DNA of 64,000 nt from Flavobacterium algicola (GTDB taxonomy: Bacteria > Bacteroidota > Bacteroidia > Flavobacteriales > Flavobacteriaceae), in assembly GCF_022399565.1 (NCBI RefSeq), contig NZ_JAJTUT010000003.1, forward strand, positions 496,001 to 560,000, read 5' to 3'. The position numbers were made by a program, and so were the translations under genes. Of the stretch, positions 15,481-25,284 are shown in pieces (within the stretch, counting starts at the first letter, position 1; every line of letters starts with the position of its first letter). The notes under the pieces are model-generated. The model made no database searches, was not told where the DNA came from, and was given only the letters and a program-made list of their open reading frames with translations.

Positions 15481-18400
15481 CTATTTTATTAATACGAAAG
15501 GGTGGTTTTCATTTACGATGGTTCCATAAAATGTTTGACCACTTACCTTACAGAAATAATTCCCATTTTCAGCTTTATATCCTTTTATTAATGCATCCCA
15601 ACCTTTGATTACATCTGCTGTTTCTGAATAAATCAAAGAGCCCCAAGTGTCATAAATATCTAATCGAATATTTTTCAACCCTTTCGTGACTGGTCTAAAA
15701 GTATCATTAAGGCTATCTTCATTAGGAGTGAAAGCAGTGGGTACTATTAGCATATATCCTTTGCCAATTGTTAAGGTCGCTTTATTTACATAAACGCAGC
15801 CAAAAGGATAGGTCACCGTTTGTGTAACCACATAGTCTTTTGCAATAGTAAACGTGTGTATTGGATTTATTTCGTTCGAAAAAGTACCATCACCAAAATC
15901 CCAAATCATACTTACAAAATCTCCATCTGAGGTATTCGTGAATTCTATTGGATCATTTATAGAATAATTACCGTAAGTACTCGACGCGTATGAACTCGTG
16001 CTATAGGTTGGTGTTCCAAGATTTTGCAGCTCAACATTAAAGGAGTAATCTGATTTACAACCTACAGCGTCTGTTACATTTAGAATTACGCTTCCGTTTT
16101 GAGATGTATTCATAATCTCATTATTAGGACCGCTCACCGTACCGCTAGACCAAACAAGTTGATAAGGTGGTACACCACCAGTGACTTGAGCAACAAAATT
16201 TTGTTTGATGTATTTACTATCACAATCAAAATCGGTTTTTGTAACTACTTTCGTTACAATTGCTGGGGGTCTATTAATACTAAAAAATGCATCAGTCGAG
16301 CAGCCATTACTATCGACCACGGTAACTAAATAATTGCCGGCGGGTGTATTTACTAGATCTTTTGTGATAGCACCGTTGGACCAATTATAGGTATATGGTG
16401 CAGTACCACCTGTCACAATTAGTTCAATAGCGCCGCTATTAACATTTGTACAATCTAAGGCATTCATGACATTACCCGATGCAGCCAATGCTTGTGGTTC
16501 GATGATATAAAAAGTTCGCGTAATGGTGCAAGGTTTGCTGTCAACAATTGTTACAGTATACCTCCCTGCACGTAAATTATTTCTAATTGTTCCAGCGGTG
16601 GCATTATCATCCCAAGTTATTTTTATTGGAGCAATTCCCCCCACTAAGTTCAAATTAATACTTCCATTTTGTTCGCCAAAACAGCGTATATTTTTAACAA
16701 CGGGTTCTATTTTGTAAACCGGAGCATCAGCGATGTTTATTGTCAAATTCTTTGTGCAATTTGAGGCGTCTGTAATAGTAACTGTGTAATCTCCAGGTGA
16801 AAGGTTATCTTGATAATTACCAGTTGCCAGTGTATTCCATACAATATTATAGGGTGCAATACCACCGCTTACTGCAATGCTAATTGAGGCATCATTATTT
16901 TCATAACAAATAATAGGGGTAGTTGTAACACTAATAGTGATGGCTGTGGGTTGCGTGAGTGTGACCGACAGTGTTTGTTGACAACCTAGATCATCTTTTA
17001 AAGATAAATTGTAAGTACCGGCCGCAATTGCCGTTAAATTTGGCAGACTACTACTAAAACCATTGGGGCCGGTCCAAATATATTGGTAAGGCGCTGTACC
17101 TCCTGTAACACTTGTAGCAATTGCACCTGTTGCGTCTCCAAAACATAATACATCCGTTTTAGCTGCTATACTTACAACTAAAAGTTGTGGCTGAGATATT
17201 GTAAAGGAAGCTGTTTTTGGCCCACAATTTTTAGCATCTACAACTGAAACAGTATAGTTTCCATACGCTAGATTAGATAGATCTTCATTGGTTGAAAACG
17301 TAAGTCCGTCTTTGGTCCAATTGTAACTGTAATTTAACGTTCCGCCTGAAACGGTTATGGCAATTTGACCGTCATTGGCGTTAAAACAACTACTGTTTTT
17401 ACTAATATCAGTCGTTATGATAATGTCATTAGGTTCTGTGACTGTATAGTCTTTAGTAATAGGACAACCACCGTTATCTGTAATGGAAAGCGCATAATTA
17501 CCGGGTGCCAAATTTGAAATAGCATTTAAAGAGGAGGTAAAACCATTAGGTCCTGACCAACTATAAAGATAGTTAGCCCCTGATATAAAAGGAATTCCGC
17601 CGGTAGCATTCACTTGAATGGCACCATTATTGGCTCCATAACAGCTACTATTTATTTGCGTATTTGTTGTTGTAATAGAAGGATTTACAGTAACTAATAT
17701 CGAAAAAGGAGTACCAGAACAAATTCCTGATATTGGAGTAATCGTATAAGTGACCATTGCTGGTGATAAAGATGAATTAATTAAAGTTTGTTGGATTGTA
17801 GATGTGGGTGTATTTTGGGCCAGTGCACCTATAACTATTCCTGCAGGGGAACTTATTGGCGTGGTCCATGTATACATAGTGCCTAATGGTACAGTATCTC
17901 GTGATAAATTGTCTGGAATTATAGCAAAGTTGCTACCGCTGCATATTGTTACAGATTTATTTGTAATTACGGGGTAAGGAAGAATCGCAATTGCCGCAGC
18001 ATTGGAAATTAAGAAAGAACAACCTGCTGTTGCAAAAGTAATTTCGCAGTAATAATATAATGTTCCTAATGCAGTACTCAAAGGAGTATAAGTAGTATTT
18101 GTTGCCCCAGATAAGGCTATTCCGCCAGTAGTACTATTGCTGGTATTTGAAAACCATTGGTAAGTAGGTGTCCCAGCTCCATTTTGATAAGTAACACTTA
18201 AGGCAGGAAGCGTTTGACCTAAACAAGCTGTCCTTGATTGTGGTTGAGCAAGTAAGCTTGGCGCTAAATTTACGATTACCTGCGCCACGTTGCTTTTGGT
18301 TGCACAAGCAATTCCAGGTTGGATAATGGTAGCATAGTAATAGCTTGTCGTAACTGTGGAAGTTGGCGGTGCAAATGTGGGATTGGTTTCACTTGTGATA

Positions 18401-21400
18401 GCTACTCCACCTGAATTTGAATTACTACTATTGGAGTACCATTGGTAACTTACCGTTCCTAAACCACCTGTAGTAGCTACAGATAAAACAGTAGGAATAG
18501 ATCCCTGACATAATGATTGGGTAGTTAACGGCTGTGTACTTACGATAGGGTCGTTAACTACAATAATCTCAGCTGTCGAGCTTAGTATTGGGTCGCAGCC
18601 ACTTCCATTAGGGCTCACCATCACATAATAGTAATAATTTCCTGCAGTTGTAAAAACGGCTGGAGTATAACTGGCGTTCGTAGCACTAGAAATGGCTGAT
18701 CCACCTGCATTAGAATTCGTTGTATTGGAGTACCATTGATAGCTAAAAGTTCCTGTTCCTCCTATTGTCGTAATGCTCAATGGGGTTGGGATCGTACCTC
18801 CTACACATAAATTTTGCGTAGGTGCAGGTTGATTGCTTATTGTGATTCCATTAGTAACTGTAACAGCAGCTATATTGGATGTTAAACTAGAGCAGCCTCC
18901 TGACGGCAATGTAATCAAACAATAATAATAAGTGATTCCTACCGACGAAGCAGTTGGTGTGAAACTGGCGTTTGTTGCTCCTAAAATTGGTGTTGCATTA
19001 GTAGTAGTATTGCTAGTATTCATAAACCACTGGTAAGTAGGAGTTCCAACTCCGTTGGCATAGGAAACTGATAAGGCAGTTGGTGATCCTCCTTGACAAA
19101 CGGTACTTGAACTAGGTTGGCTTGTAATGGTTGGAGCTGTTATAATTGTAACAGATGCAACCGCGCTATTAACTTGGCATCCCAACGTAGTTTGTTTGAT
19201 TATAGCATAATAATATTTGGTTCCAACAGTAGTAGTTAGTGGTGTGTAAGTGGCACTAGTTGCACCGGAAATTATAGTTCCTCCAGAGTTGAAATTTGTG
19301 GTATGTGAATACCATTGGTAGCTATACAAACCATTTCCTCCTGTCGCAACAACTTCTAAGTTAGCAGGTACAGCTCCTTGACATAATGATTGTAAAACGA
19401 TTGGTTGGGTACTTAGAGTGGGATCTGCATAAACATTGATTTCTGCCACATTACTAGTTATTGGTGTACAACCATTTCCATTACTGCTAACCATTACATA
19501 AAAATAGTAAATGCCTTCGGTATTAAAAGCCGGGGGTGTATAAATAGCAGTAGTGGCACTAGGAATAACCGTTCCTCCTGTATTTGAATTATTTGTACTA
19601 GAGTACCATTGATAGCTAAAAGTTCCTGTTCCTCCCGTAATTGAAACGGTAAGAGCGGTAGGTATTGTGACGCCTACACATAGGTTTTGCGTAGGTGTAG
19701 GTTGAGTAGTTACTGTGATATTGGGTCGTATAGTTACTGCAGTTGGGTTTGTCTTTATCAAAGAACATCCTCCAGAAGTAAAAGTAATTTCACAATAGTA
19801 ATATACAGTTCCAAGAGCTGTAGTTGGTGGGCTAAAAGTAGGGTTTGTTTCACCACTTAATGCCGTTCCTGATGTATTATTATTGGCATTGTTTGAAAAC
19901 CATTGATAGGTTGGTGTACCAGTGCTACCACTTATTGTAAAGGATAATGCAGTGAGAGTTCCGCCTAAACAAATTGTACTAGCTGTGGGCTGTACAATAA
20001 TTGTAGGTGCTGGATTTACCGTAATTACGTAGTCAGTAGGCGTCCCAATACAACCATTTAGGCTAGGGGCAATTTTATAAGTTAGAGTACCTGGATTGGT
20101 ATTTGTGGTCGTAATGGTTTGCGCAGGAATAGTGCCTGTTCCAGAAGTGGTAAACCCAGTAATTCCAGATGTAGCTGTTGCAGTCCAAGTATAAGTAGCA
20201 CCAATAGGAGTGGAGGTAAGCTGTACTTGTGTAGTAGCACTACCTGAGCAGATGGTTTGTGTTAATGGCGAATTAGCTACAGTTGGTATTGGTTTTAAGA
20301 TAATATTCTGGTCGGTTGTAACGGTACCACATTCGTTGGTAACAGACAAGGATACAGTATAATTTCCAGTAGTTGAATAGGTAATTGTTCCTGGGTTTGC
20401 GGTGGTAGCGCTTGCTGGTGATCCTCCTGGAAAACTCCAGGCATATTGTAAGGTACTTGAAGCAGGTGCACAACTATTAACCATTGCTGTTGGTGTGATT
20501 GTTGTTGCACCGCAAGCGGGAGCAATTGTATTTATCGAAATTGTTGGTGGTTTTTTGATTGTTATCGTTTGCGCGGGAGAAGTTACTGTGCCACAAGAAT
20601 TAGTTGCCGCAAGAGTAATCGAATACGTTCCGGCTGTAACAAAATTAAATGAAGGACTAACAGATGTTGCTGATGTTCCTCCAGTATAAGTCCAAGTTGC
20701 TGGAGTAGTTCCGCAATTTGCCGCAGTATAAGTGACATTCCATTTGTAGGTTGGTGTCGTGCAAGCGCCCACTGTGCTTGTTGTATTCGTTGCTGTTATA
20801 CTTTGTGGACTACAAGCTGCAGAAGGAGGTATTGTAAATGCGGGAACAAGAGCTGGTTCAATACAAATTTGCTCGGTTTTGACTGAAGTTCCACAACTAT
20901 TTTGAGCAGTTAATGTAACACTATATGTACCTGGACTTGAAAAAGTATGATTCCCATCGGGAATAGTATTTGTAAAGCTAGTAGTAACTACGTTTGAAGA
21001 ACCACTCGCCGGATCACCAAAATTCCAAATATATTTTGTAGAACCTAGACATCCAGAATCAGATCCAGGAATTGTTGTATTCGTAAATTTTACATTTGTA
21101 ATAATACAAGCAGTTGAAGGACCACTAAAATTCACTTGAGGTTTGGTTAATATTGTTATATTTCCAAGTGTGAAAGGTGTAGATCCACAAGCATTAGTGA
21201 CAACCAGTTTTACCTCAAAACTATTGGATGGACAGTTACTTTTTGTATAAGCATGAGGTATTGGAAAATTAGCGGAATTTGAAGGGGATGTTGCATTATA
21301 ATAAATTGAGCTATTCAATTGACTTTGATTTAAAATAAGTATTGGTGTGCCATCTCCATAATCGATGCTATATTTTGTATCTACAGAATTAACTCCCCAA

Positions 21401-22461
21401 TTTGAAATTGAAAATTGTAATTCTGCTGTAGGAGCACATAAATCTTGTGTAGAACCAGGACTATTAAGTCCTCCCAAAGGATTTGAAACATTCTTTACCA
21501 CATAAGTCATTGAGTTATTACAACCGTTATTTCCATTTGCTGTAATAATCATAGAATACACACCAATTGTAGAATAAGTATGAGAAGTTGGAAATAATAC
21601 ATTAGTCTGGGAAGTACCATCTCCCCAGTTTATAGAGTAATTAGTTATACAAGTAGATTTTGATACATTCCCCACATTAATAGTATAGACAGCATTTGAA
21701 CTAGCATTGGCGCAATTATTAAATTGTTTGGCTAGACTGGTAGCATTGATGTCTTCGAAGTCAATATCTGGTCTTTGTTTTATAGTAATTGTTTTTGTTT
21801 TGGTAATAACGCATCCATCGCCCGTCACCGTTAAAGTCACATCGAATGTGGCAGTACCACAGCCCAAGGAATTGAAAGAATGCGTCGGGTCTGGTTGAGA
21901 AGAAGTAGTTCCGTCTCCAAAATTCCAAGAATAGATATAGGTGCCTGCTCCGGTGATAGAAGAAGAAAATTGTATCGCAGTTCCTGAACATGTATTATCA
22001 TTATTAAATGTAAAGTCAATGGCAGGAGGAGAACTTACCGTAATCGTCGCTACATCAGGTGTGTTTTGTTCCAAAGTAGGACTTGTCGAATCGTGAACAC
22101 TAATCAAATTATAGGTAAAAACACCCGCTGCAGTAGTAGGGACTGGAATGGTTTTACTACTTCCTGAAGTTGTTGTTATGGTTTGATTTCCAGTGATACC
22201 AGTAACAGTATAAGTAAAAGTATAAGGTGCGGTTCCTCCTGAACCTGTGAAAGTAATTTGAGGTCGGCTATCATTTTGGCAAACTGTTGTTGTACCAGAG
22301 ATGGTTGCAGTAGGCGGTAATAGCATATTTACTGCTCTATTTTCTATCACCTCATTTTCAATACTAGAAATTTTAAGGTTGTATTTTTCAGGATTGGCAT
22401 ACAAAACAGAAACAAAGTGTATTAAAAATAGGAGTAGTAGGTTCTTGTAATTTTTTCTCAT
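15481..22461 (-). CDS. Giant T9SS substrate: PKD / Ig-like / SprB-like repeats with gliding-motility C-terminal domain
   Basis: 2326 residues. Signal peptide to about 22. Residues ~60-735 contain several PKD-type domains (YSWNFGDGTTSS, INWGDGTSQ, YIWNFGDPASG, YAWSFPGGSP). Residues ~736-817 form a PKD-like module. Residues ~818-1494 hold seven Ig-like repeats of about 97 residues, each with a QP..C.G start and YQW[FY]S core. Residues ~1597-2147 hold about seven SprB-like repeats of ~78 residues (C.G..G.I...V.GG.APY.Y.W). A last PKD (MIWDFGDGTFSNE) and the type B sorting domain follow (MLIVPTAFTPNEDSLNDTF to the end). It should be exported by the type IX system and displayed as an adhesin or gliding-type surface filament. 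PorP/SprF follows immediately. Confidence 0.9.
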   Translation of the reverse strand: MRKNYKNLLLLFLIHFVSVLYANPEKYNLKISSIENEVIENRAVNMLLPPTATISGTTTVCQNDSRPQITFTGSGGTAPYTFTYTVTGITGNQTITTTSGSSKTIPVPTTAAGVFTYNLISVHDSTSPTLEQNTPDVATITVSSPPAIDFTFNNDNTCSGTAIQFSSSITGAGTYIYSWNFGDGTTSSQPDPTHSFNSLGCGTATFDVTLTVTGDGCVITKTKTITIKQRPDIDFEDINATSLAKQFNNCANASSNAVYTINVGNVSKSTCITNYSINWGDGTSQTNVLFPTSHTYSTIGVYSMIITANGNNGCNNSMTYVVKNVSNPLGGLNSPGSTQDLCAPTAELQFSISNWGVNSVDTKYSIDYGDGTPILILNQSQLNSSIYYNATSPSNSANFPIPHAYTKSNCPSNSFEVKLVVTNACGSTPFTLGNITILTKPQVNFSGPSTACIITNVKFTNTTIPGSDSGCLGSTKYIWNFGDPASGSSNVVTTSFTNTIPDGNHTFSSPGTYSVTLTAQNSCGTSVKTEQICIEPALVPAFTIPPSAACSPQSITATNTTSTVGACTTPTYKWNVTYTAANCGTTPATWTYTGGTSATSVSPSFNFVTAGTYSITLAATNSCGTVTSPAQTITIKKPPTISINTIAPACGATTITPTAMVNSCAPASSTLQYAWSFPGGSPASATTANPGTITYSTTGNYTVSLSVTNECGTVTTDQNIILKPIPTVANSPLTQTICSGSATTQVQLTSTPIGATYTWTATATSGITGFTTSGTGTIPAQTITTTNTNPGTLTYKIAPSLNGCIGTPTDYVITVNPAPTIIVQPTASTICLGGTLTALSFTISGSTGTPTYQWFSNNANNNTSGTALSGETNPTFSPPTTALGTVYYYCEITFTSGGCSLIKTNPTAVTIRPNITVTTQPTPTQNLCVGVTIPTALTVSITGGTGTFSYQWYSSTNNSNTGGTVIPSATTAIYTPPAFNTEGIYYFYVMVSSNGNGCTPITSNVAEINVYADPTLSTQPIVLQSLCQGAVPANLEVVATGGNGLYSYQWYSHTTNFNSGGTIISGATSATYTPLTTTVGTKYYYAIIKQTTLGCQVNSAVASVTIITAPTITSQPSSSTVCQGGSPTALSVSYANGVGTPTYQWFMNTSNTTTNATPILGATNASFTPTASSVGITYYYCLITLPSGGCSSLTSNIAAVTVTNGITISNQPAPTQNLCVGGTIPTPLSITTIGGTGTFSYQWYSNTTNSNAGGSAISSATNASYTPAVFTTAGNYYYYVMVSPNGSGCDPILSSTAEIIVVNDPIVSTQPLTTQSLCQGSIPTVLSVATTGGLGTVSYQWYSNSSNSNSGGVAITSETNPTFAPPTSTVTTSYYYATIIQPGIACATKSNVAQVIVNLAPSLLAQPQSRTACLGQTLPALSVTYQNGAGTPTYQWFSNTSNSTTGGIALSGATNTTYTPLSTALGTLYYYCEITFATAGCSFLISNAAAIAILPYPVITNKSVTICSGSNFAIIPDNLSRDTVPLGTMYTWTTPISSPAGIVIGALAQNTPTSTIQQTLINSSLSPAMVTYTITPISGICSGTPFSILVTVNPSITTTNTQINSSCYGANNGAIQVNATGGIPFISGANYLYSWSGPNGFTSSLNAISNLAPGNYALSITDNGGCPITKDYTVTEPNDIIITTDISKNSSCFNANDGQIAITVSGGTLNYSYNWTKDGLTFSTNEDLSNLAYGNYTVSVVDAKNCGPKTASFTISQPQLLVVSIAAKTDVLCFGDATGAIATSVTGGTAPYQYIWTGPNGFSSSLPNLTAIAAGTYNLSLKDDLGCQQTLSVTLTQPTAITISVTTTPIICYENNDASISIAVSGGIAPYNIVWNTLATGNYQDNLSPGDYTVTITDASNCTKNLTINIADAPVYKIEPVVKNIRCFGEQNGSINLNLVGGIAPIKITWDDNATAGTIRNNLRAGRYTVTIVDSKPCTITRTFYIIEPQALAASGNVMNALDCTNVNSGAIELIVTGGTAPYTYNWSNGAITKDLVNTPAGNYLVTVVDSNGCSTDAFFSINRPPAIVTKVVTKTDFDCDSKYIKQNFVAQVTGGVPPYQLVWSSGTVSGPNNEIMNTSQNGSVILNVTDAVGCKSDYSFNVELQNLGTPTYSTSSYASSTYGNYSINDPIEFTNTSDGDFVSMIWDFGDGTFSNEINPIHTFTIAKDYVVTQTVTYPFGCVYVNKATLTIGKGYMLIVPTAFTPNEDSLNDTFRPVTKGLKNIRLDIYDTWGSLIYSETADVIKGWDALIKGYKAENGNYFCKVSGQTFYGTIVNENHPFVLIK
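17975..20010 (-). repeat. Seven Ig-like coding repeats in order A-B-C-A-B-C-A
   Basis: About 290 bp per unit. Type A units start TIIVQP, TITSQP and SLLAQP and contain TPTYQWF; type B units contain PTQNLCVG and FSYQWYS with YVMVS; type C units contain QSLCQG and SYQWYS with YYAxI. The order shows duplication of three-unit blocks. Confidence 0.75.
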
Positions 22462-23017
22462 TTGCTACAGATATGGATATGGGAGTTTGGTTTAAAATCA
22501 AATAATATAAATGAACTTTCAATTATGCATTATTTAGAATCTTTTATCTTGGTTTACAGAATTATGCAATTTTAATTTCAGCTAAATTATATATTATTTA
22601 GTTACTAAAAATGAGGGAAACCGTAAAGCAGCTAAATTTATTTAAATAATCCTTAATAAGACTTTTCATATCAAACCTAATCCCATATTACAGTCAGTTG
22701 AAATTTCGCTAGAACCATCTTGTCAACTTATAAGAGAGGACTAGAAGTTTATTTCAAATAAATATTCTTGAATTTTTTTCTATATTTAAAATAAGGATTA
22801 GAACTATCTATGTTCATAAAGCTTTTATTCACAGAAAACTTTTTGAACCAACACATTGTAGAACATTTGTCAGGATAACAAACCTCCCTCGTCCATACCT
22901 GCACATCAATAGAAGTCGCTTGTCTAATTTATTTTGCAGTTACATTTATTTGGGGTAAATTATAGACCAATAGAATAAATGCTTTAAAATTTAGATTTTT
23001 AAAATTAATGCTGTAGT
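22462..23017. other. Intergenic region between divergent T9SS protein and cyclase-fold operon
   Basis: 556 bp, AT-rich, with no coding frame, clear hairpin terminator or perfect promoter found. It must hold the promoters of both the giant adhesin gene (minus) and the three-gene cyclase-fold/HD-PycTM operon (plus). Confidence 0.5.
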
Positions 23018-24079
23018 ATGGAAAAAGCACTTTATTTTATGCCAGATATTAGTGGGTTTACCAATTTTGTAAACAGCACTGAGGTAGCGCATAGCATTCA
23101 TATAATTGCCGAATTGCTCGAGATTTTACTCGATTCCACTACTTTGGAGTTGCAACTGGTAGAAATAGAGGGTGATGCTTTGTTTATGTTCACGACAAAG
23201 ATCCCGAGTTACGAAGAAGTAGCGACGCAGACTAGCAGCATGTTGGAAGCTTTTCATACACATACCACCAACTATGACAAAATGCGCATTTGCAATTGTG
23301 GCTCTTGCAAAACCACCACCAATCTAGAACTTAAATTCTTAGTTCATTACGGGGACTTGACCTATATCAAAGTCAAACACATCACTAAGCCTTACGGAAG
23401 CGATGTCATTGAAATTCACCGATTATTAAAAAATAAAATTGCCACAAACGAATATGTTTTGTTTACCCAATCGGTTTTCGAATTATACAAAGATAAAATG
23501 GATAGTAGTTGGCGACAGGAGTCCGGAATTTACGATACCAAAGTATTGCACTATTTTTATAAAAATCTCGAAGGAATCAAAAATGCGATTGTGCTTGAAG
23601 CAGAAAGTTCTACAGCGACAAATGAGGACATAAGTAGTCCTGCTTTAATTATCGAAAAAACATTTGATGCCAACATACAAACAATTAACACTTATTTGAG
23701 CGAACTCAAATACCGTCATCTCTGGGATAAAAATGTCAAGAGAGTGGAATTTGACAAAAATAAAATTAATCGCATAGGCACCGAGCACAATTGTGTACTG
23801 AGCCTTGGTAACCTAAAATTTGAGACCATAACGGCTCCTTCTGCGGATCATTTGGTCTATGGTGAAAAAACCAAGGACATGTTATTTACAAAAAGTTTTT
23901 CATACCTAATAGAACTCCACAAAAAAGGCAATAATACCACTCATATTATTCTAAATATTTATTTGGACTATACTACAGTCGGTATTTTCATTCAACCTAG
24001 AATATTAAAAATGGTGTCAAAAATTTGGAACGATAAATTAGAAAAACTACATCAATTATCAAAAAATAAAATTCAATAA
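23018..24079 (+). CDS. DUF2652 protein: nucleotidyl-cyclase-fold domain plus START-like domain
   Basis: 353 residues. The N-terminal ~190 residues resemble class III cyclase homology domains: MPDISGFTNF gives the first metal Asp (D10), IEGDALFMF the second (D53), and SDVIEIHRLLKNKI lies where the cyclase helix with transition-state residues sits, though the usual Asn is not obvious. Between them is a short Cys cluster (MRICNCGSCKTT). Residues ~205-350 (IEKTFDANIQTINTYLSELK onward, with RHLWDKNVKRVEF) look like an SRPBCC/START ligand-binding domain. DUF2652 has no proven activity. It starts a tight operon with an HD-Pycsar-effector fusion 14 bp downstream, which makes cyclic nucleotide synthesis or sensing an attractive inference. 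Confidence 0.75.
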   Translation: MEKALYFMPDISGFTNFVNSTEVAHSIHIIAELLEILLDSTTLELQLVEIEGDALFMFTTKIPSYEEVATQTSSMLEAFHTHTTNYDKMRICNCGSCKTTTNLELKFLVHYGDLTYIKVKHITKPYGSDVIEIHRLLKNKIATNEYVLFTQSVFELYKDKMDSSWRQESGIYDTKVLHYFYKNLEGIKNAIVLEAESSTATNEDISSPALIIEKTFDANIQTINTYLSELKYRHLWDKNVKRVEFDKNKINRIGTEHNCVLSLGNLKFETITAPSADHLVYGEKTKDMLFTKSFSYLIELHKKGNNTTHIILNIYLDYTTVGIFIQPRILKMVSKIWNDKLEKLHQLSKNKIQ

Positions 24080-24093
24080 TAAATAGTAGAGTT

Positions 24094-25284
24094 ATGGAGT
24101 CAATTCTTCAAAAAGCCGAAAGCTTCGTATTAAATTACCTCAATGAAAATCTAAAGCCAGCTTTCATTTACCATAATTTCAGCCATACACAAATGGTAGT
24201 ATCAAAAGTCAATGAAATTATAGCATCAGAGAATTTGACCGATGACGAGAAAGAAATAGTTGTCCTTGCAGCATGGTTTCACGATATAGGATACACGGTA
24301 GACAAAGTCAAACACGAGAATCATAGCATTGTCATAGCTAGTGATTTTTTAAGCAATGAGAATTATCCGCCACAAAAATTGAATTTTGTCCTGGGTTGCA
24401 TACATGCTACAAAACTAACAGAAACACCCGCTTCGTTGTTAGAAAAGATACTTCGTGATGCCGATTTTGCCCATTTAGCATCTGCAAATTATGTGAAAAT
24501 TGCAGAACAGCTACGATTAGAGTTTGAAAACAGTGGAGGCGAAATATATACCGATAGAAAATGGATAGAAGAAAATATTGCAATTTTCAACAGCCATAAG
24601 TATTACACGAAGTACGCAAACATACATTGGACTTTTACCAAAAATGAAAATTTAATCGAACTCAAAAAGGAGTTTAAAAAAAGCAGTAAAAAGGAAGATA
24701 GAAAAGACGATAAAAAAGAGCTTGAGGTTTTAAAAGACAACAAATTTGATAAAAGTGCAGAAATACTTTTCAAGTCAACATCGTCCAATCATTTAAAGTT
24801 GAGTTATATAGCCGACCGTAAAGCGAATATTCTTCTTTCTGTAAATGCGATTATACTATCGATCTCGTTATCCAAATTGATTCCGCAGTTTGACAATGCA
24901 CAGCATATTTATCTCTTATATCCCACCGTAATCTTTGTCTCGTTCAGCGTTGTCTCGATTATATTGTCGGTCATTGTCACGCGACCAACTGTCAATTCTG
25001 GAAAGTTTACCAAAGAAGATATTGCCAATAGAAAAGTAAATCTGTTATTTTTTGGTAATTTTCACAAAATGGAATTAGACGATTTTGAAGACAGTCTGAA
25101 AGATATCGCAGATGATAAAGAATATTTATTTTCTGCAATGACCAAAGATTTGTACCTTTTAGGTAAAGTTTTAGATCGAAAGTACCGAATATTGCGCCTA
25201 AATTACAACGTATTCATCATCGGTATAATCATTTCGGTCCTCGCTTTTTTCATCTCCTATAAATTTTTAAGCAACGTAATATGA
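24094..25284 (+). CDS. HD-domain phosphohydrolase fused to Pycsar-type transmembrane effector domain (PycTM)
   Basis: 396 residues. Residues ~20-180 are an HD domain with H31 (HNFSHTQ), H63-D64 (AWFHDIGY), H74/H77 and D122/D124 (RDADFAHL), so the metal site looks intact. A very basic/acidic linker (KKSSKKEDRKDDKKEL) follows. Residues ~228-395 match the Pycsar effector domain: LSYIADRKANILLSVNAIIL, with helices at ~243-263 and ~269-294, then VNLLFFGNFHKMELDDFEDS, then LYLLGKVLDRKYRILRLNYN and a last helix ~371-392. In Pycsar, cCMP or cUMP triggers a TM effector that damages the membrane. HD-PycTM fusions are widespread in flavobacteria and may have non-defence roles. Confidence 0.82.
   Translation: MESILQKAESFVLNYLNENLKPAFIYHNFSHTQMVVSKVNEIIASENLTDDEKEIVVLAAWFHDIGYTVDKVKHENHSIVIASDFLSNENYPPQKLNFVLGCIHATKLTETPASLLEKILRDADFAHLASANYVKIAEQLRLEFENSGGEIYTDRKWIEENIAIFNSHKYYTKYANIHWTFTKNENLIELKKEFKKSSKKEDRKDDKKELEVLKDNKFDKSAEILFKSTSSNHLKLSYIADRKANILLSVNAIILSISLSKLIPQFDNAQHIYLLYPTVIFVSFSVVSIILSVIVTRPTVNSGKFTKEDIANRKVNLLFFGNFHKMELDDFEDSLKDIADDKEYLFSAMTKDLYLLGKVLDRKYRILRLNYNVFIIGIIISVLAFFISYKFLSNVI

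Noticed and set aside
17975..20010. Regularly spaced repeats as a possible CRISPR array
   Set aside because: The repeats are about 290 bp, diverged, in frame and encode Ig-like domains; there are no short identical repeats with unique spacers.
22462..23017. Possible RNA gene or riboswitch in the long gap before the cyclase-fold operon
   Set aside because: No stable hairpin set or tRNA-like structure could be traced by eye.
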